From Roseateles_E cavernae (lineage in GTDB: Bacteria > Pseudomonadota > Gammaproteobacteria > Burkholderiales > Burkholderiaceae_C), in assembly GCF_040187885.1 (NCBI RefSeq), contig NZ_JBDPLH010000001.1, positions 1,364,001 to 1,428,000 on the forward strand: DNA of 64,000 bases, in the 5' to 3' direction. Of the stretch, positions 8,201 to 16,884 are shown one piece after another (within the stretch, counting starts at the first letter, position 1; each line of letters starts with the position of its first letter). The position numbers and the translations under genes were made by a program. The notes below the pieces were generated by a model, which ran no database searches, was not told the DNA's origin, and was given only the letters and a program-made list of their open reading frames with translations.

Positions 8201-9295
8201 ATGAAAGTCGCCCTGCTCGGTGCCGGCCATATCGGCCAGACCATCGCCCGCCTGCTGCACGCCACCGGCGACTACCAGGTCACCGTGATCGACAAGAACG
8301 CCAAGTACCTGGCCGTGCTCGCCGCCGAGGGCATCACCACCGCCGAGGTGGACACCGAGAACCAGGCGGCGCTGGCGGCTCAGCTGCGCGGCAAGGACAC
8401 GGTCGTCAACGCCTTGCCCTATCACCTGGCCATCACGGCCGCCACGCTGGCGCTGGAATGCGGCTGCCACTACTTCGACCTGACCGAGGATGTGGCCGCG
8501 ACCAAGGCCATCAAGGACCTGGCCGCCAACGCCAAGACCGCCTTCATGCCGCAATGCGGCCTGGCACCCGGCTTCATCGGCATCGTCGCCCACCACCTGG
8601 CCACCGGCTTCGACGAGGTGCGCGATGTGCAGATGCGGGTCGGTGCGCTGCCGGCCTTCCCGACCAATGCCCTGAAGTACAACCTGACCTGGTCGGTCGA
8701 CGGCCTGATCAACGAGTACTGCCACCCCTGCGAAGCCATCCATGGCGGCGAGTTCATCTCCGCCCTGCCGCTGGAGGGCCTGGAGCACTTCTCGCTGGAC
8801 GGCACCGAGTACGAGGCCTTCAACACCTCGGGCGGTCTGGGCACGCTGTGCGAGACCTGGGCCGGCAAGGTGCGCAACCTCGACTACAAGACCGTGCGCT
8901 ACCCCGGCCACCGCGATCTGATGAAGTTCCTGCTCGAAGACCTGGCCCTGGCCAACGACCAGGACAAGCTCAAGGACATCATGCGCAAAAGCATGCCCGC
9001 GACGATGCAGGATGTCGTGCTGGTCTTCGTGACCGTCTCCGGCATGAAGAACGGCGTGCTGATGCAGGAGGTCTTCGCCCGCAAGATCTTCGCCGAGCGC
9101 GATGCCAAGGCGCCGCTGTCGGCGATCCAGATCACCACCGCCGCCGGCATCTGCGCGGCGGTTGATCTGTTCCGCGAAGGCAAGCTGCCGGCCAAGGGCT
9201 TCATCCGCCAGGAAGAGGTCGAGCTGCCGGCCTTCCTGGCCAATCGTTTCGGCCAGGCCTATCAGCAGTCGCGCCAGGTCGAGTCCATCGGTTAA
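8201..9295 (+). CDS. Saccharopine dehydrogenase family enzyme, probable L-lysine 6-dehydrogenase
   Basis: 364 residues. N-terminal Rossmann fold (MKVALLGAGHIGQTIARLL, then VTVIDKN), followed by VVNALPYHLAITAATLALEC, the PQCGLAPGFIGIVAHHL motif and EAFNTSGGLGTLCETW. From memory of the family, this pattern is closer to bacterial lysine 6-dehydrogenase than to two-domain saccharopine enzymes; that would oxidise lysine at the epsilon-amino group to 2-aminoadipate semialdehyde. ATG 8201 has AAGGAG (8189-8194) at ideal distance, which excludes the in-frame ATG at 8186. First gene of a three-gene operon with AmaB and HglS homologues, which strongly supports a lysine route. Confidence 0.85.
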   Translation: MKVALLGAGHIGQTIARLLHATGDYQVTVIDKNAKYLAVLAAEGITTAEVDTENQAALAAQLRGKDTVVNALPYHLAITAATLALECGCHYFDLTEDVAATKAIKDLAANAKTAFMPQCGLAPGFIGIVAHHLATGFDEVRDVQMRVGALPAFPTNALKYNLTWSVDGLINEYCHPCEAIHGGEFISALPLEGLEHFSLDGTEYEAFNTSGGLGTLCETWAGKVRNLDYKTVRYPGHRDLMKFLLEDLALANDQDKLKDIMRKSMPATMQDVVLVFVTVSGMKNGVLMQEVFARKIFAERDAKAPLSAIQITTAAGICAAVDLFREGKLPAKGFIRQEEVELPAFLANRFGQAYQQSRQVESIG

Positions 9296-9310
9296 GTGAG
9301 AATCCAGACC

Positions 9311-10828
9311 ATGACGAATCAAACGCAAGACCTGCTGAGCGCCCTGGGCGTTCCCGCTGCCGCCTACACCGGTGGCACCCTGAACGTGCGCTCGCCGATC
9401 GACGGCGCGGTGCTGGGCGCCGTGCACGAGGCCAGCGCCGCCGAGATGACGGCCGCCGTCGGCCGGGCTTACGCCGCCTTCCTGGAATGGCGCACCGTGC
9501 CCGCGCCCAAGCGCGGCGAGCTGGTGCGCCTGTTCGGCGAAGAGCTGCGCGCCCACAAGGCCGCGCTGGCCCGCCTGGTGTCGCTGGAGGCCGGCAAGGT
9601 CACGAGCGAGGGCGAGGGCGAGGTGCAGGAGATGATAGACATCTGCGACTTCGCCGTCGGCCTGTCGCGCCAGCTGCATGGCCTGACCATCGCCAGCGAG
9701 CGCCCCGGCCACCGCATGATGGAGCAGTACCTGCCGCTGGGCGTGGTGGGCATCATCTCGGCCTTCAACTTCCCCGTCGCGGTCTGGGCCTGGAACTCGG
9801 CCCTGGCCCTGGTCTGCGGCGACAGCTGCGTCTGGAAGCCCAGCGAGAAGACCCCGCTGACGGCGCTGGCCACGCAGGCGCTGTTCGAGCGGGCCGTCGC
9901 TCGCTATGTGGCGGAAGGTTCGGCTGCGCCGGCCTACCTGTCGCAGGTGCTCAACGGCGGCGCTGCCGTCGGCGAGGCCATGGTCGACGATGCCCGTGTC
10001 GCGCTGGTGTCCGCCACCGGCTCGACCCGCATGGGCCGCGCGGTCGGCCCGCGCGTCGCGGCGCGCTTCGGTCGCTGCCTGCTGGAGCTGGGCGGCAACA
10101 ACGCCATCATCGTGACCTCCAGCGCCGACCTGGACCTGGCCGTGCGCGGCATCCTGTTCGGCGCCTACGGCACGGCCGGCCAGCGCTGCACGACCACGCG
10201 CCGCGTCATCGCCCACGAATCGATTCACGACGAACTGGTTTCGCGCCTGGACCGCGCTCGCGCGCAGCTGAAGATAGGCTCGCCCGTCGAGCCCGGCCAT
10301 CTGATCGGCCCGCTGATCGACAAGCAAGCCTTCGATGCGATGCAGGCCGCGCTGGCCGCCGCGCGCGAGCAGGGCGGCGAAGTCAGCGGCGGCGACCGTG
10401 CGCTGGCCGCCCAGTATCCCGAGGCCTGGTATGCCGCGCCGGCCCTGGTGCGCATGCCGGCGCAGACCGCCATCGTCAAGCACGAGACCTTCGCGCCCAT
10501 CCTCTACACGCTGAAGTACCAGACCCTCGATGAGGCAATCGCGCTGCAGAACGAGGTGCCGCAAGGCCTGTCCTCGGCCATCTTCACCAACGACATCCGC
10601 GAGGCCGAGACCTTTATGAGCGCGGCCGGTTCGGACTGCGGCATCGCCAACGTCAATATCGGCACCTCGGGCGCCGAGATCGGCGGCGCTTTCGGCGGCG
10701 AGAAGGAAACCGGCGGTGGCCGCGAGTCCGGCTCCGATGCCTGGAAGGCCTATATGCGGCGCACGACCAACACGGTCAATTACTCGCGCTCGCTGCCGCT
10801 GGCTCAGGGCGTGAAGTTCGACATCTGA
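9311..10828 (+). CDS. amaB: L-2-aminoadipate semialdehyde dehydrogenase (ALDH7)
   Basis: 505-residue NAD-dependent aldehyde dehydrogenase. Motifs in order: FNFPVAVWAWN, WKPSEKTPLTA, ELGGNNAIIV with the general-base Glu, catalytic Cys in GQRCTTTRR, and the ALDH7 signature ending IGTSGAEIGGAFGGEKETGG followed by a conserved C-terminus. ALDH7/AmaB oxidises 2-aminoadipate semialdehyde (or its cyclic form) to 2-aminoadipate. It lies 15 bases after the lysine dehydrogenase stop. ATG 9311 is preferred to GTG 9296, which abuts the upstream stop; both are possible. Confidence 0.9.
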   Translation: MTNQTQDLLSALGVPAAAYTGGTLNVRSPIDGAVLGAVHEASAAEMTAAVGRAYAAFLEWRTVPAPKRGELVRLFGEELRAHKAALARLVSLEAGKVTSEGEGEVQEMIDICDFAVGLSRQLHGLTIASERPGHRMMEQYLPLGVVGIISAFNFPVAVWAWNSALALVCGDSCVWKPSEKTPLTALATQALFERAVARYVAEGSAAPAYLSQVLNGGAAVGEAMVDDARVALVSATGSTRMGRAVGPRVAARFGRCLLELGGNNAIIVTSSADLDLAVRGILFGAYGTAGQRCTTTRRVIAHESIHDELVSRLDRARAQLKIGSPVEPGHLIGPLIDKQAFDAMQAALAAAREQGGEVSGGDRALAAQYPEAWYAAPALVRMPAQTAIVKHETFAPILYTLKYQTLDEAIALQNEVPQGLSSAIFTNDIREAETFMSAAGSDCGIANVNIGTSGAEIGGAFGGEKETGGGRESGSDAWKAYMRRTTNTVNYSRSLPLAQGVKFDI

Positions 10829-10839
10829 GGTGAATCGCG

Positions 10840-11844
10840 ATGACTGAATCGGGTTTGAGCCGCCTGCTGAGTGCCCTGCTGGGCGAGGCGGCGGCGCAGG
10901 AGACGTTTGCTCAGTTGCAGGTGATGCCGGCGCTGCTGAAGCCGGTCGGCGACACGGTGTCGCGCGCCGAGCTGGCGCAGGCGCTGAATATGGCGCTGTT
11001 CCGCGACCTGCTCGCGCGCGTGCCCGCCGGTGCCGCCTATGTGGCCGACTGCCAGCGTGCCGGCGAACGCGTGGTGTTCGACCATGGCGCGTTGCGCACC
11101 GTGGCCTGGCCCGGCGGCGCGCTGCCTCCCGGCGAGGCGGCGATCACGCGGGTGCTGCGGCCGCTGGGCTATGCCCATGCCGAGACCTATCCGCTGACAC
11201 GCCTGAAGATGACCGGCCGCAGCTGGCGGCATGAAGACTTCCCCGAGGACATCGCGCAGTTCTTCGTCTCCGAGCTGCACCCCGAGCAGTTCTCGCCGGC
11301 CTTCCAGGCGGCGGTGAGCCGCGTCATCGGCGCCTCGCGCGACCCGCTGTCCAGCGCCGATCTGGCCCTGCTGGAACAGCTGGCGCGCGACAAGGTCCTG
11401 CCCTGGAATGCCGCGCTGTCCCTGCTGCCGCGCCTGCTGGGCTGTTTCGAGCGCCAGCACCCGCTGTTCGCGCTGGCCGACTACCAGGCCCTGCTGGCCG
11501 AGTCGGCCGAGATGGCCTGGATCGCGACCGAGGGCAATGCCTTCAACCACGCGACCGACCGTGTTGCCGACATCGAGCTGCTGGCCGACACCCAGCGCGT
11601 GATGGGCCGGCCGATCAAGGACAGCATCGAGACCTCGGCCTCCGGCCGGGTGCGCCAGACCGCCTTCCGCGCGGCCCAGGTGGAACGCCAGTTCCTGCAC
11701 GAGGGTCGGGTCTTGACCCAGGCGGTGCCGGGCTCGTTCTATGAGTTCATCCAGCGCGAGCGCGAGGACGAGCAGCAGGGCCTGGATCTGCGCTTCGACG
11801 CCGGTAATGCGACCGGCATTTTCAAGATGACGGCGGCGGCCTGA
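10840..11844 (+). CDS. hglS: DUF1338 protein, 2-oxoadipate dioxygenase/decarboxylase (HglS-like)
   Basis: 334 residues of the DUF1338 (YdcJ/HglS) family, Fe(II) enzymes that turn 2-oxoadipate into D-2-hydroxyglutarate. Candidate His-His-Glu metal ligands are the His in VFDHGALRT (followed four residues later by the conserved Arg), the His in FNHATDRV and the Glu in SFYEFIQRE. It starts 11 bases after amaB, completing a dehydrogenase-ALDH-HglS operon for lysine. The aminotransferase between aminoadipate and oxoadipate is not in the window. Confidence 0.85.
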   Translation: MTESGLSRLLSALLGEAAAQETFAQLQVMPALLKPVGDTVSRAELAQALNMALFRDLLARVPAGAAYVADCQRAGERVVFDHGALRTVAWPGGALPPGEAAITRVLRPLGYAHAETYPLTRLKMTGRSWRHEDFPEDIAQFFVSELHPEQFSPAFQAAVSRVIGASRDPLSSADLALLEQLARDKVLPWNAALSLLPRLLGCFERQHPLFALADYQALLAESAEMAWIATEGNAFNHATDRVADIELLADTQRVMGRPIKDSIETSASGRVRQTAFRAAQVERQFLHEGRVLTQAVPGSFYEFIQREREDEQQGLDLRFDAGNATGIFKMTAAA

Positions 11845-11863
11845 ACAAAAGATGGGCCAGGGC

Positions 11864-11893
11864 TTGCGCGCTTGCAAATTCGCATGCTATAGT
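11864..11893 (+). promoter_or_regulatory. Predicted promoter of tRNA-Leu
   Basis: TTGCGC (11864-11869), an 18-base spacer, and TATAGT (11888-11893), placing the transcript start near 11900, about 40 bases before the tRNA. Confidence 0.5.
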
Positions 11894-11938
11894 CCGGCCT
11901 CTTCGCGCAGTTCGGTAAATGTGCTGAAGAAGAAACTA

Positions 11939-12023
<85 letters not shown>

Positions 12024-12030
12024 AACAATG

Positions 12031-12066
12031 AGGGTCAGCACGCAAGTGCTGACCCTTTGCGTTTTC
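12031..12066 (+). terminator. Rho-independent terminator after tRNA-Leu
   Basis: AGGGTCAGCAC (12031-12041), loop GCAA, GTGCTGACCCT (12046-12056), a perfect 11-bp stem followed by TTGCGTTTTC. Confidence 0.8.
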
Positions 12067-12094
12067 TGGGTGCGCTTTCCGCAACAACCGGCGC

Positions 12095-13057
12095 TCAGCG
12101 CGCAATGCCCAGCGCCTGCTCCTTGAGCGCGCGCAGATCGCGGGCCGGCGGCGCGCCGAACATGCGGCTGTATTCGCGGCTGAACTGCGAGGGGCTTTGA
12201 TAGCCGACCTTGTGAGCGGCACCGGCCGCATCGATGCCGCCAGCCAGCAGCAGGCAGCGTGCCTCCTGCAAGCGCAGGCGCTTCTGGTACTGCAGCGGGC
12301 TCATCGCGGTGACGGCCTTGAAGTGGTGATGCAGCGATGAGGGGCTCATGTGCGCGGCCTCGGCCATCGCCGCGATGCTCAGCGGTTCGGCATAGCGCTC
12401 GCGCAGCCAGTTGATCGCTTGGGCGATGCGCGCGGCAGAGCCGCCACCGCCGCCCGTCAGCGTCTGTGCCAGCCGCCAGCCCTCGGGGCCTGACAGCAAA
12501 CGGTAGAGGATTTCCTGCAGCGCCAGCGGTGCCAGCGCGGGCAGGTGCTGCGGCGATTCCAGCAGGCGCAACAGGCGCAGCACCGGGTCCAGCAGCTCGA
12601 TGCTGTTGTGGCCGACGAAGACGCCGCGCGTGCTGGACCGGCCGTCCATGGGCGGCGCGCTCAGATGGCGGGCCTGTTCGGCCAGCGCCGCCGGGTCGAT
12701 GTCCAGGCGCACGCACAGATAGGGCTGCTCCTCGGTCGCCTGCAAGACCTGACCCATCACCGGCAGGTCCTGACTGACGACCAGGTGGTGACTGGCGTCG
12801 TAGTCGTACAGCTCGTCGGCCAGGTAGAGGCGCTTGGCGCCCTGCGCGATCAGGCAGACGGCGGGCTTGTGCAGGCCGTGGTGCGGCTCGCTGGGGGCAC
12901 TGAGGCGCCACAGGCTGAGGCCGGGCACCGGCGTGCTTTGCTCGCCGTCTCGCGGCGCGAGTGCGGCCAGGCGCTGCACCAGCTCGGCTTGGCGCAGCAG
13001 CAGTTGCACCTGGGACTCACTGGCATTGGCAGGGTTGAGCGTGGTGGTCGTGGACAT
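12095..13057 (-). CDS. AraC family transcriptional regulator
   Basis: 320 residues. N-terminal AraC_N-type sensor domain (KPAVCLIAQGAKRLYLADELYDYDASHHLVVS, split across the fold) and C-terminal double helix-turn-helix with PLSIAAMAEAAHMSPSSLHH and VGYQSPSQFSREYSRMFG. This is the class often found next to an oxidoreductase gene it controls, and here it is divergent from an SDR gene across 165 bases. Effector unknown. Confidence 0.9.
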   Translation of the reverse strand: MSTTTTLNPANASESQVQLLLRQAELVQRLAALAPRDGEQSTPVPGLSLWRLSAPSEPHHGLHKPAVCLIAQGAKRLYLADELYDYDASHHLVVSQDLPVMGQVLQATEEQPYLCVRLDIDPAALAEQARHLSAPPMDGRSSTRGVFVGHNSIELLDPVLRLLRLLESPQHLPALAPLALQEILYRLLSGPEGWRLAQTLTGGGGGSAARIAQAINWLRERYAEPLSIAAMAEAAHMSPSSLHHHFKAVTAMSPLQYQKRLRLQEARCLLLAGGIDAAGAAHKVGYQSPSQFSREYSRMFGAPPARDLRALKEQALGIAR

Positions 13058-13222
13058 GGCGCGAGTCTAGTCAGCCGGCGCGGCCAGCGCACGGCCGCGC
13101 GAGCAGGTTCGGAGCATTGGGCAAGAAGCCTGCAGGAACGGGCTACCGCCGCGTCGAGGCGATTTTCTAGACTGCCGCCCAGCCTCGCGCCAATCCGGCC
13201 AGCACCCATCAAGGAGTCGTTC

Positions 13223-13975
13223 ATGTCATCAGGAATCGAAGGCAAGGTCGTCGCGATCACCGAGGCGGGCGATGGCGGCATCGGCGCGGCCGCCGCCCGG
13301 CTGCTGGCCGCGCAGGGCGCCCATGTCGTGCTGGGCGCGCGTGATCGGCCGCAGATCGAGGCCCTGGCCGGGCTCATCATGCGCGCCGGCGGTTCGGCGC
13401 AGTGCCATGCCGTGGACGTGACGGACCGTCGCAGCACGCAGCGCTTCATCAGCCTGGCCCATGCCTGGTTCGGCCGGCTGGATGTGCTCGTCAACAGCGC
13501 CGGGCTGCTGGCGCCGTCGGCGCTGGCGGCGCTGCGCATCGACGATTGGGACCGGATGATCGATGTCAATCTGCGCGGCGCGCTGCATGGCATCGCGGCC
13601 GGCCTGCCGCTGCTGCAGGCTCGTGGCCATGGGCAGATCATCAATATCGTCGCGACCGGCGGGGGCAGCTCCGCCGTGCATGAGGCCACGCAGCAGGCGT
13701 TGCGGGCGATCAGCGAAGGCCTGCGTCGCGAGCTCCCGCCGGCGCTGCGCATCAGCTTGCTGCAGGCCGGCCCGGCGGCCGCGCAGACCCTGGTCGCGGC
13801 CATGGAACAGGCCGGTGGCGTCGATGCGGGCGCGCTGACACTGCGACCTTCTGCACGCCTGCAGGCACTTGAAACAATTGCAGATCAGCGTTTTCCCGCG
13901 TCGTCATCGGGAGCCCTGCGTTTTATGAGTGAGAATTGCGCCCGCCCGAGATCGTCGGGCGCCACACAGAATTGA
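13223..13975 (+). CDS. SDR family protein with degenerate catalytic residues
   Basis: 250 residues with a short-chain dehydrogenase Rossmann fold: cofactor loop TEAGDGGIGAAAARLL (TGxxxGIG altered), VDVTDR, NSAG and VNLRGALHG. The active site is abnormal. Where classical members have S-x12-YxxxK, this one reads IVATGGGSSAVHEATQQALRA, with His for Tyr and Gln for Lys. Normal hydride-transfer catalysis is therefore doubtful. ATG 13223 is preceded by AAGGAG. The C-terminal residues after about 220 are low in family similarity and run to within 10 bases of the HU gene. Probably controlled by the divergent AraC protein; a TAGACT -10 lies at 13168-13173. Confidence 0.8.
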   Translation: MSSGIEGKVVAITEAGDGGIGAAAARLLAAQGAHVVLGARDRPQIEALAGLIMRAGGSAQCHAVDVTDRRSTQRFISLAHAWFGRLDVLVNSAGLLAPSALAALRIDDWDRMIDVNLRGALHGIAAGLPLLQARGHGQIINIVATGGGSSAVHEATQQALRAISEGLRRELPPALRISLLQAGPAAAQTLVAAMEQAGGVDAGALTLRPSARLQALETIADQRFPASSSGALRFMSENCARPRSSGATQN

Positions 13976-13984
13976 GATCCTGGA

Positions 13985-14368
13985 ATGAACAAAACCGAAC
14001 TGATCGAGCACCTGGCCAGCAAGCACGAACTGACGAAGGCCGAAGCCGGCCGCATCATCGAAACCCTGCTGGACGCGGTGGTGACCACCGTCAAAAAGGG
14101 CGGCGCGGTCACTATCCCCGGCTTTGGCTCCTTCAAGCAGCACGCCCGCGCAGCCCGCACCGGCGTGAACCCCAGCACCGGCGACAAGATCAAGATCGCT
14201 GCCGCCAAGCTGCCCAAGTTCACCCCGGGCGCCGGCTTCAAGGCCGCCGTCGATCCGAAGGCTGCCGCTCGCAAGGCCGCCAAGGCCGCTGAGAAGCCCG
14301 CCAAGGCTGCGGCCAAGCCGGCTGCCAAGGCTGCCGCCAAACCGGCCGCCAAGAAGGCCAAGAAGTAA
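13985..14368 (+). CDS. HU-type DNA-binding protein with histone-like tail
   Basis: 127 residues. The first 90 are a normal HU/IHF fold (MNKTELIEHLASKHELTKAE, GAVTIPGFGSFKQHARAAR with the DNA-intercalating arm GVNPSTGDKIKI). The last 35 are almost only Lys, Ala and Pro (repeats of KAAAKPAA), like a histone H1 tail, a form common in Burkholderiales. Nucleoid compaction is the family role. A 7-bp hairpin (CGCCCGA 13943-13949 with TCGGGCG 13955-13961) lies in the leader before the start. Frequent AAG and AAC codons suggest high expression. Confidence 0.93.
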   Translation: MNKTELIEHLASKHELTKAEAGRIIETLLDAVVTTVKKGGAVTIPGFGSFKQHARAARTGVNPSTGDKIKIAAAKLPKFTPGAGFKAAVDPKAAARKAAKAAEKPAKAAAKPAAKAAAKPAAKKAKK

Positions 14369-14389
14369 GACGCTGCCAACACGCTGGGC

Positions 14390-14431
14390 GCAGGCCGGAC
14401 ACCCGCGAGGGTGTCCGGCCTGCTTGCTTCT
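14390..14431 (+). terminator. Terminator of the HU gene
   Basis: GCAGGCCGGACACCC (14390-14404), loop GCGA, GGGTGTCCGGCCTGC (14409-14423): perfect 15-bp stem, followed by TTGCTTCT. Strong hairpin, modest T tail. Confidence 0.75.
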
Positions 14432-14440
14432 GGACCGGCC

Positions 14441-14746
14441 TCAGACCAGGCGCTGCGCCGCCAGCTCGAAGTGTTCGACCTGGGGCGGGCTGGCGAAGAA
14501 GGGGCCGACGATGGCGCGCCACTCGGCGAACAGCGGGCCGCCGCGGAAGTGCACGGTGTGGTCCTCCAGCGTCTGCCATTCGATCAGCAGCAGATAGCGC
14601 TCGGGCGACTCGATGCCATGCTGGACCTGGGCGCGCACAAAGCCCTGGGCTCGTGTGATCACGCTGGCAATGCCTAGCTGGATGGCCTCTTCGAATGCGG
14701 CCTGCTGGCCGGCCTGGATGCGGATGTCGGCGACTTCGAGAATCAT
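14441..14746 (-). CDS. Antibiotic biosynthesis monooxygenase (ABM) domain protein
   Basis: 101 residues of the dimeric alpha-beta barrel ABM fold: MILEVADIRIQAGQQAAFEE, GFVRAQVQHGIESPERYLLL, IEWQTLEDHTVHFRGGPLF, VEHFEL. Such proteins are small haem-degrading or quinol-type monooxygenases, or have no known reaction. ATG 14746 overlaps the stop of the upstream binding-protein gene (ATGA), so the two are translated as a coupled pair. An enormous frame extends upstream on this strand to 17641 but is a GC artefact. Function not determined. Confidence 0.85.
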   Translation of the reverse strand: MILEVADIRIQAGQQAAFEEAIQLGIASVITRAQGFVRAQVQHGIESPERYLLLIEWQTLEDHTVHFRGGPLFAEWRAIVGPFFASPPQVEHFELAAQRLV

Positions 14747-15654
14747 GGTCGGGGCTTTCCTGAGTTGAGGGCCGGCAGCAGCTTGCTGCGCACCAGCGGA
14801 TGCCAGTATGGCGCCTTGTCCAGCGGCGTGTCGGGCGGCAGCAGCGGGTTGTTCAGCACGAACCAGCGCCGCTGGTCGAGGCGGGCGCGCGCCAGCTGGG
14901 GACCGATACGCTGCTCGAACAGCGCGACAAAGCTGCCGTCGGCCAGCGCGAGCTCCCAGCCCCGGCGCAGCCGCTCGGCCAGCTCGGGCCGCTTGGGGCT
15001 GACGAAAAAATAGAAGGCCGAGGGGTAGGCGATGGCCCAGCGCTGCAGCACGGCCAGCCCCGGATGGGCATCGGCAATCGGATAGACCTCGATGGCGCCG
15101 AGCGCAAAGGTGTCGATGCGCTGGCGCCGCAGCAGCTCGGCAAAGGCCGCCAGCCTGGGCATGCGCTCGACCCGCCAGCCATTGGCCAGCAGGATCTGGC
15201 TGTCGGGCCAGTCGCTGACCTGGCCGTGGCGCAGCTGCTCCGGCTGCTCCAGCGCATCGAGCTCGGCCGCACGGCCGGCCAGCACCACCGGCAGGCGCAC
15301 GCCCAGCAGGCCGCGATACAGGCAGACCCGCAGCGCCAGGCCCTGGGCTTCGCGCTCGGTCGAGCTCATCGAGCTCAGCACATCGACCGCGCCGGCCTGC
15401 AGCTGCAAGAAGGCGCGGTTCTGTGTCACGACCTCGGTGGCCTGCAGGGCGTAGTCGCCGTGGCTGGGCCGGGTCTTGTCGAGCAGCAGCTGCAAGACCT
15501 CGAGCTCGTAGGTGATGACGTGGCTGCTCTGCTGCTGGGCCAGCGCATGGCGTATCGGCTGGGCGGTGGCGAGGCCGGCGCACAGCGCCAGCCACAGCGC
15601 GATGATCAGCGGCCGGGCCGCCGGGGTGGGGTGATGCGTAGGGGCTGAAGCCAT
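14743..15654 (-). CDS. Periplasmic substrate-binding-like protein
   Basis: 303 residues. A signal peptide (ARPLIIALWLALCAGLATAQP) precedes a type 2 periplasmic binding fold: ITYELEVLQLLLDKT, FLQLQAGAVDVLSSMSST, VCLYRGLLGVRLPVVL, WAIAYPSAFYFFVSPKRPEL. It resembles the stand-alone family 3 binding proteins found in Burkholderiales without a cognate permease, so a sensing or unknown role is as likely as transport. The start is taken at ATG 15654, which begins the signal peptide; the frame opens earlier without signal. Coupled to the ABM gene. Confidence 0.75.
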   Translation of the reverse strand: MASAPTHHPTPAARPLIIALWLALCAGLATAQPIRHALAQQQSSHVITYELEVLQLLLDKTRPSHGDYALQATEVVTQNRAFLQLQAGAVDVLSSMSSTEREAQGLALRVCLYRGLLGVRLPVVLAGRAAELDALEQPEQLRHGQVSDWPDSQILLANGWRVERMPRLAAFAELLRRQRIDTFALGAIEVYPIADAHPGLAVLQRWAIAYPSAFYFFVSPKRPELAERLRRGWELALADGSFVALFEQRIGPQLARARLDQRRWFVLNNPLLPPDTPLDKAPYWHPLVRSKLLPALNSGKPRP

Positions 15655-15790
15655 CGGTTCGGGGCACTGATGCAGCGATTGTGAACCCGGGCCGGGATTT
15701 CCTGCAGCGGCCGGTGGTCGGCATGCGGCGAGAATCGCAGCCCAGCAGCGCCAGCGTCGACGGCGCGAGAGCGATGGATGATGGCTGAGC

Positions 15791-16879
15791 ATGCACCCGA
15801 GCGAACTTGCGGCTGAGAACCAGGCCCTGCGCCAGCAGTTGGAAGACTTGCTGCGCGAGGCCCGTGCCAACGAGGACAAGATGCGCCGCTTCGACCAGCT
15901 GGAGCACCGGCTGATCGCGGCCGGCTCGCTGGGCGAGCTGCTGCGCCTGTTGCTGCTGGAGTACCGGCCGGTGTTCGGCATCGAGTTCGTCGGCCTGACC
16001 CTGCTGGACACCCAGCTGGAGATCCGCAGCATCCTGGACGCCGAGCTGCATGAGGCCACCGCGCTGCCCGGCCTGCAGCTGCCGCCCACGCTGCAGGCGC
16101 TCGATGCGCTGGGTCTGGATCAGCGGCCCTGGCTGGGTGCCTACGACGCCATCCTGCACGGCGCCCTGTTCGGCACGGCGCCGGGCATCGCCTCGGTGGC
16201 GCTGTTGCCGCTGAGCCGGCGCGGCCAGCTGATCGGCTGCCTGCAGTTCGGCAGCAGCGATGCGGCGCGCTACAACAGCGGGGCCGGCACCAAGTTCCTG
16301 GAGCGCCTGGCGGCGATCGCCTCGGTCTGCCTGGAGAGCGCGCTGAACCAGGAGCGTGTCAAGCGGGCCGGCCTGACCGATGTGCTGACCGGCGTGCACA
16401 ACCGGCGCTATTTCGAGCACCGCTGCCAGATCGAGATCAGCCAGGCGCGCCGCCACAGCCAGGCCCTGGCCTGCCTGTTCCTCGACATCGATCATTTCAA
16501 GCCGGTCAACGACAGCCACGGCCATGCCGCCGGCGATGCGGTGCTGCGCGCGGTGGGGCTGATGATCCAGGGCCAGCTGCGCGCCGGTGACACGGTGGCG
16601 CGCTGGGGTGGTGAGGAATTCGTCGTGCTGCTGCCGCGCACACCGGCCGCCGCCGCCCGCGAGGTGGCCGAGCGCATCCGCCAGCGCATCGCCGATCAGC
16701 GCCTGCCGGTGGGGGGTGGGGTCGAGCTGGCGGTGACGGTCTCGATCGGCCTGGCCATGCTCGAGCTTGCGGGCCCGCCGGAGGCTGCGCCGCTGCTGCA
16801 GGCGGCCGATGCCGCGCTCTACCGCGCCAAGCAGGGCGGGCGCAACCAGGTGGTCGGGGCGAGCGACCCGCCGCGCTGA
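15791..16879 (+). CDS. Diguanylate cyclase with DUF484 sensor domain
   Basis: 362 residues. Short N-terminal coiled coil (SELAAENQALRQQLEDLL), a GAF-like DUF484 domain (about 40-185; FVGLTLLDTQLEIRS, GQLIGCLQFGS) and a GGDEF domain (about 200-355) with DVLTGVHNRRYF, substrate loop and intact active site WGGEEF (near 272). The inhibitory RxxD site is present five residues before it (RAGD). It should make cyclic di-GMP in the cytosol with product inhibition. Divergent from the binding-protein gene; convergent with the hydrolase. Confidence 0.92.
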   Translation: MHPSELAAENQALRQQLEDLLREARANEDKMRRFDQLEHRLIAAGSLGELLRLLLLEYRPVFGIEFVGLTLLDTQLEIRSILDAELHEATALPGLQLPPTLQALDALGLDQRPWLGAYDAILHGALFGTAPGIASVALLPLSRRGQLIGCLQFGSSDAARYNSGAGTKFLERLAAIASVCLESALNQERVKRAGLTDVLTGVHNRRYFEHRCQIEISQARRHSQALACLFLDIDHFKPVNDSHGHAAGDAVLRAVGLMIQGQLRAGDTVARWGGEEFVVLLPRTPAAAAREVAERIRQRIADQRLPVGGGVELAVTVSIGLAMLELAGPPEAAPLLQAADAALYRAKQGGRNQVVGASDPPR

Positions 16880-16884
16880 GCGGC

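Noticed and set aside
8129..10564. 811-residue minus-strand open frame
   Set aside because: Antisense to the lysine operon; composition His/Gln/Gly-rich without domains.
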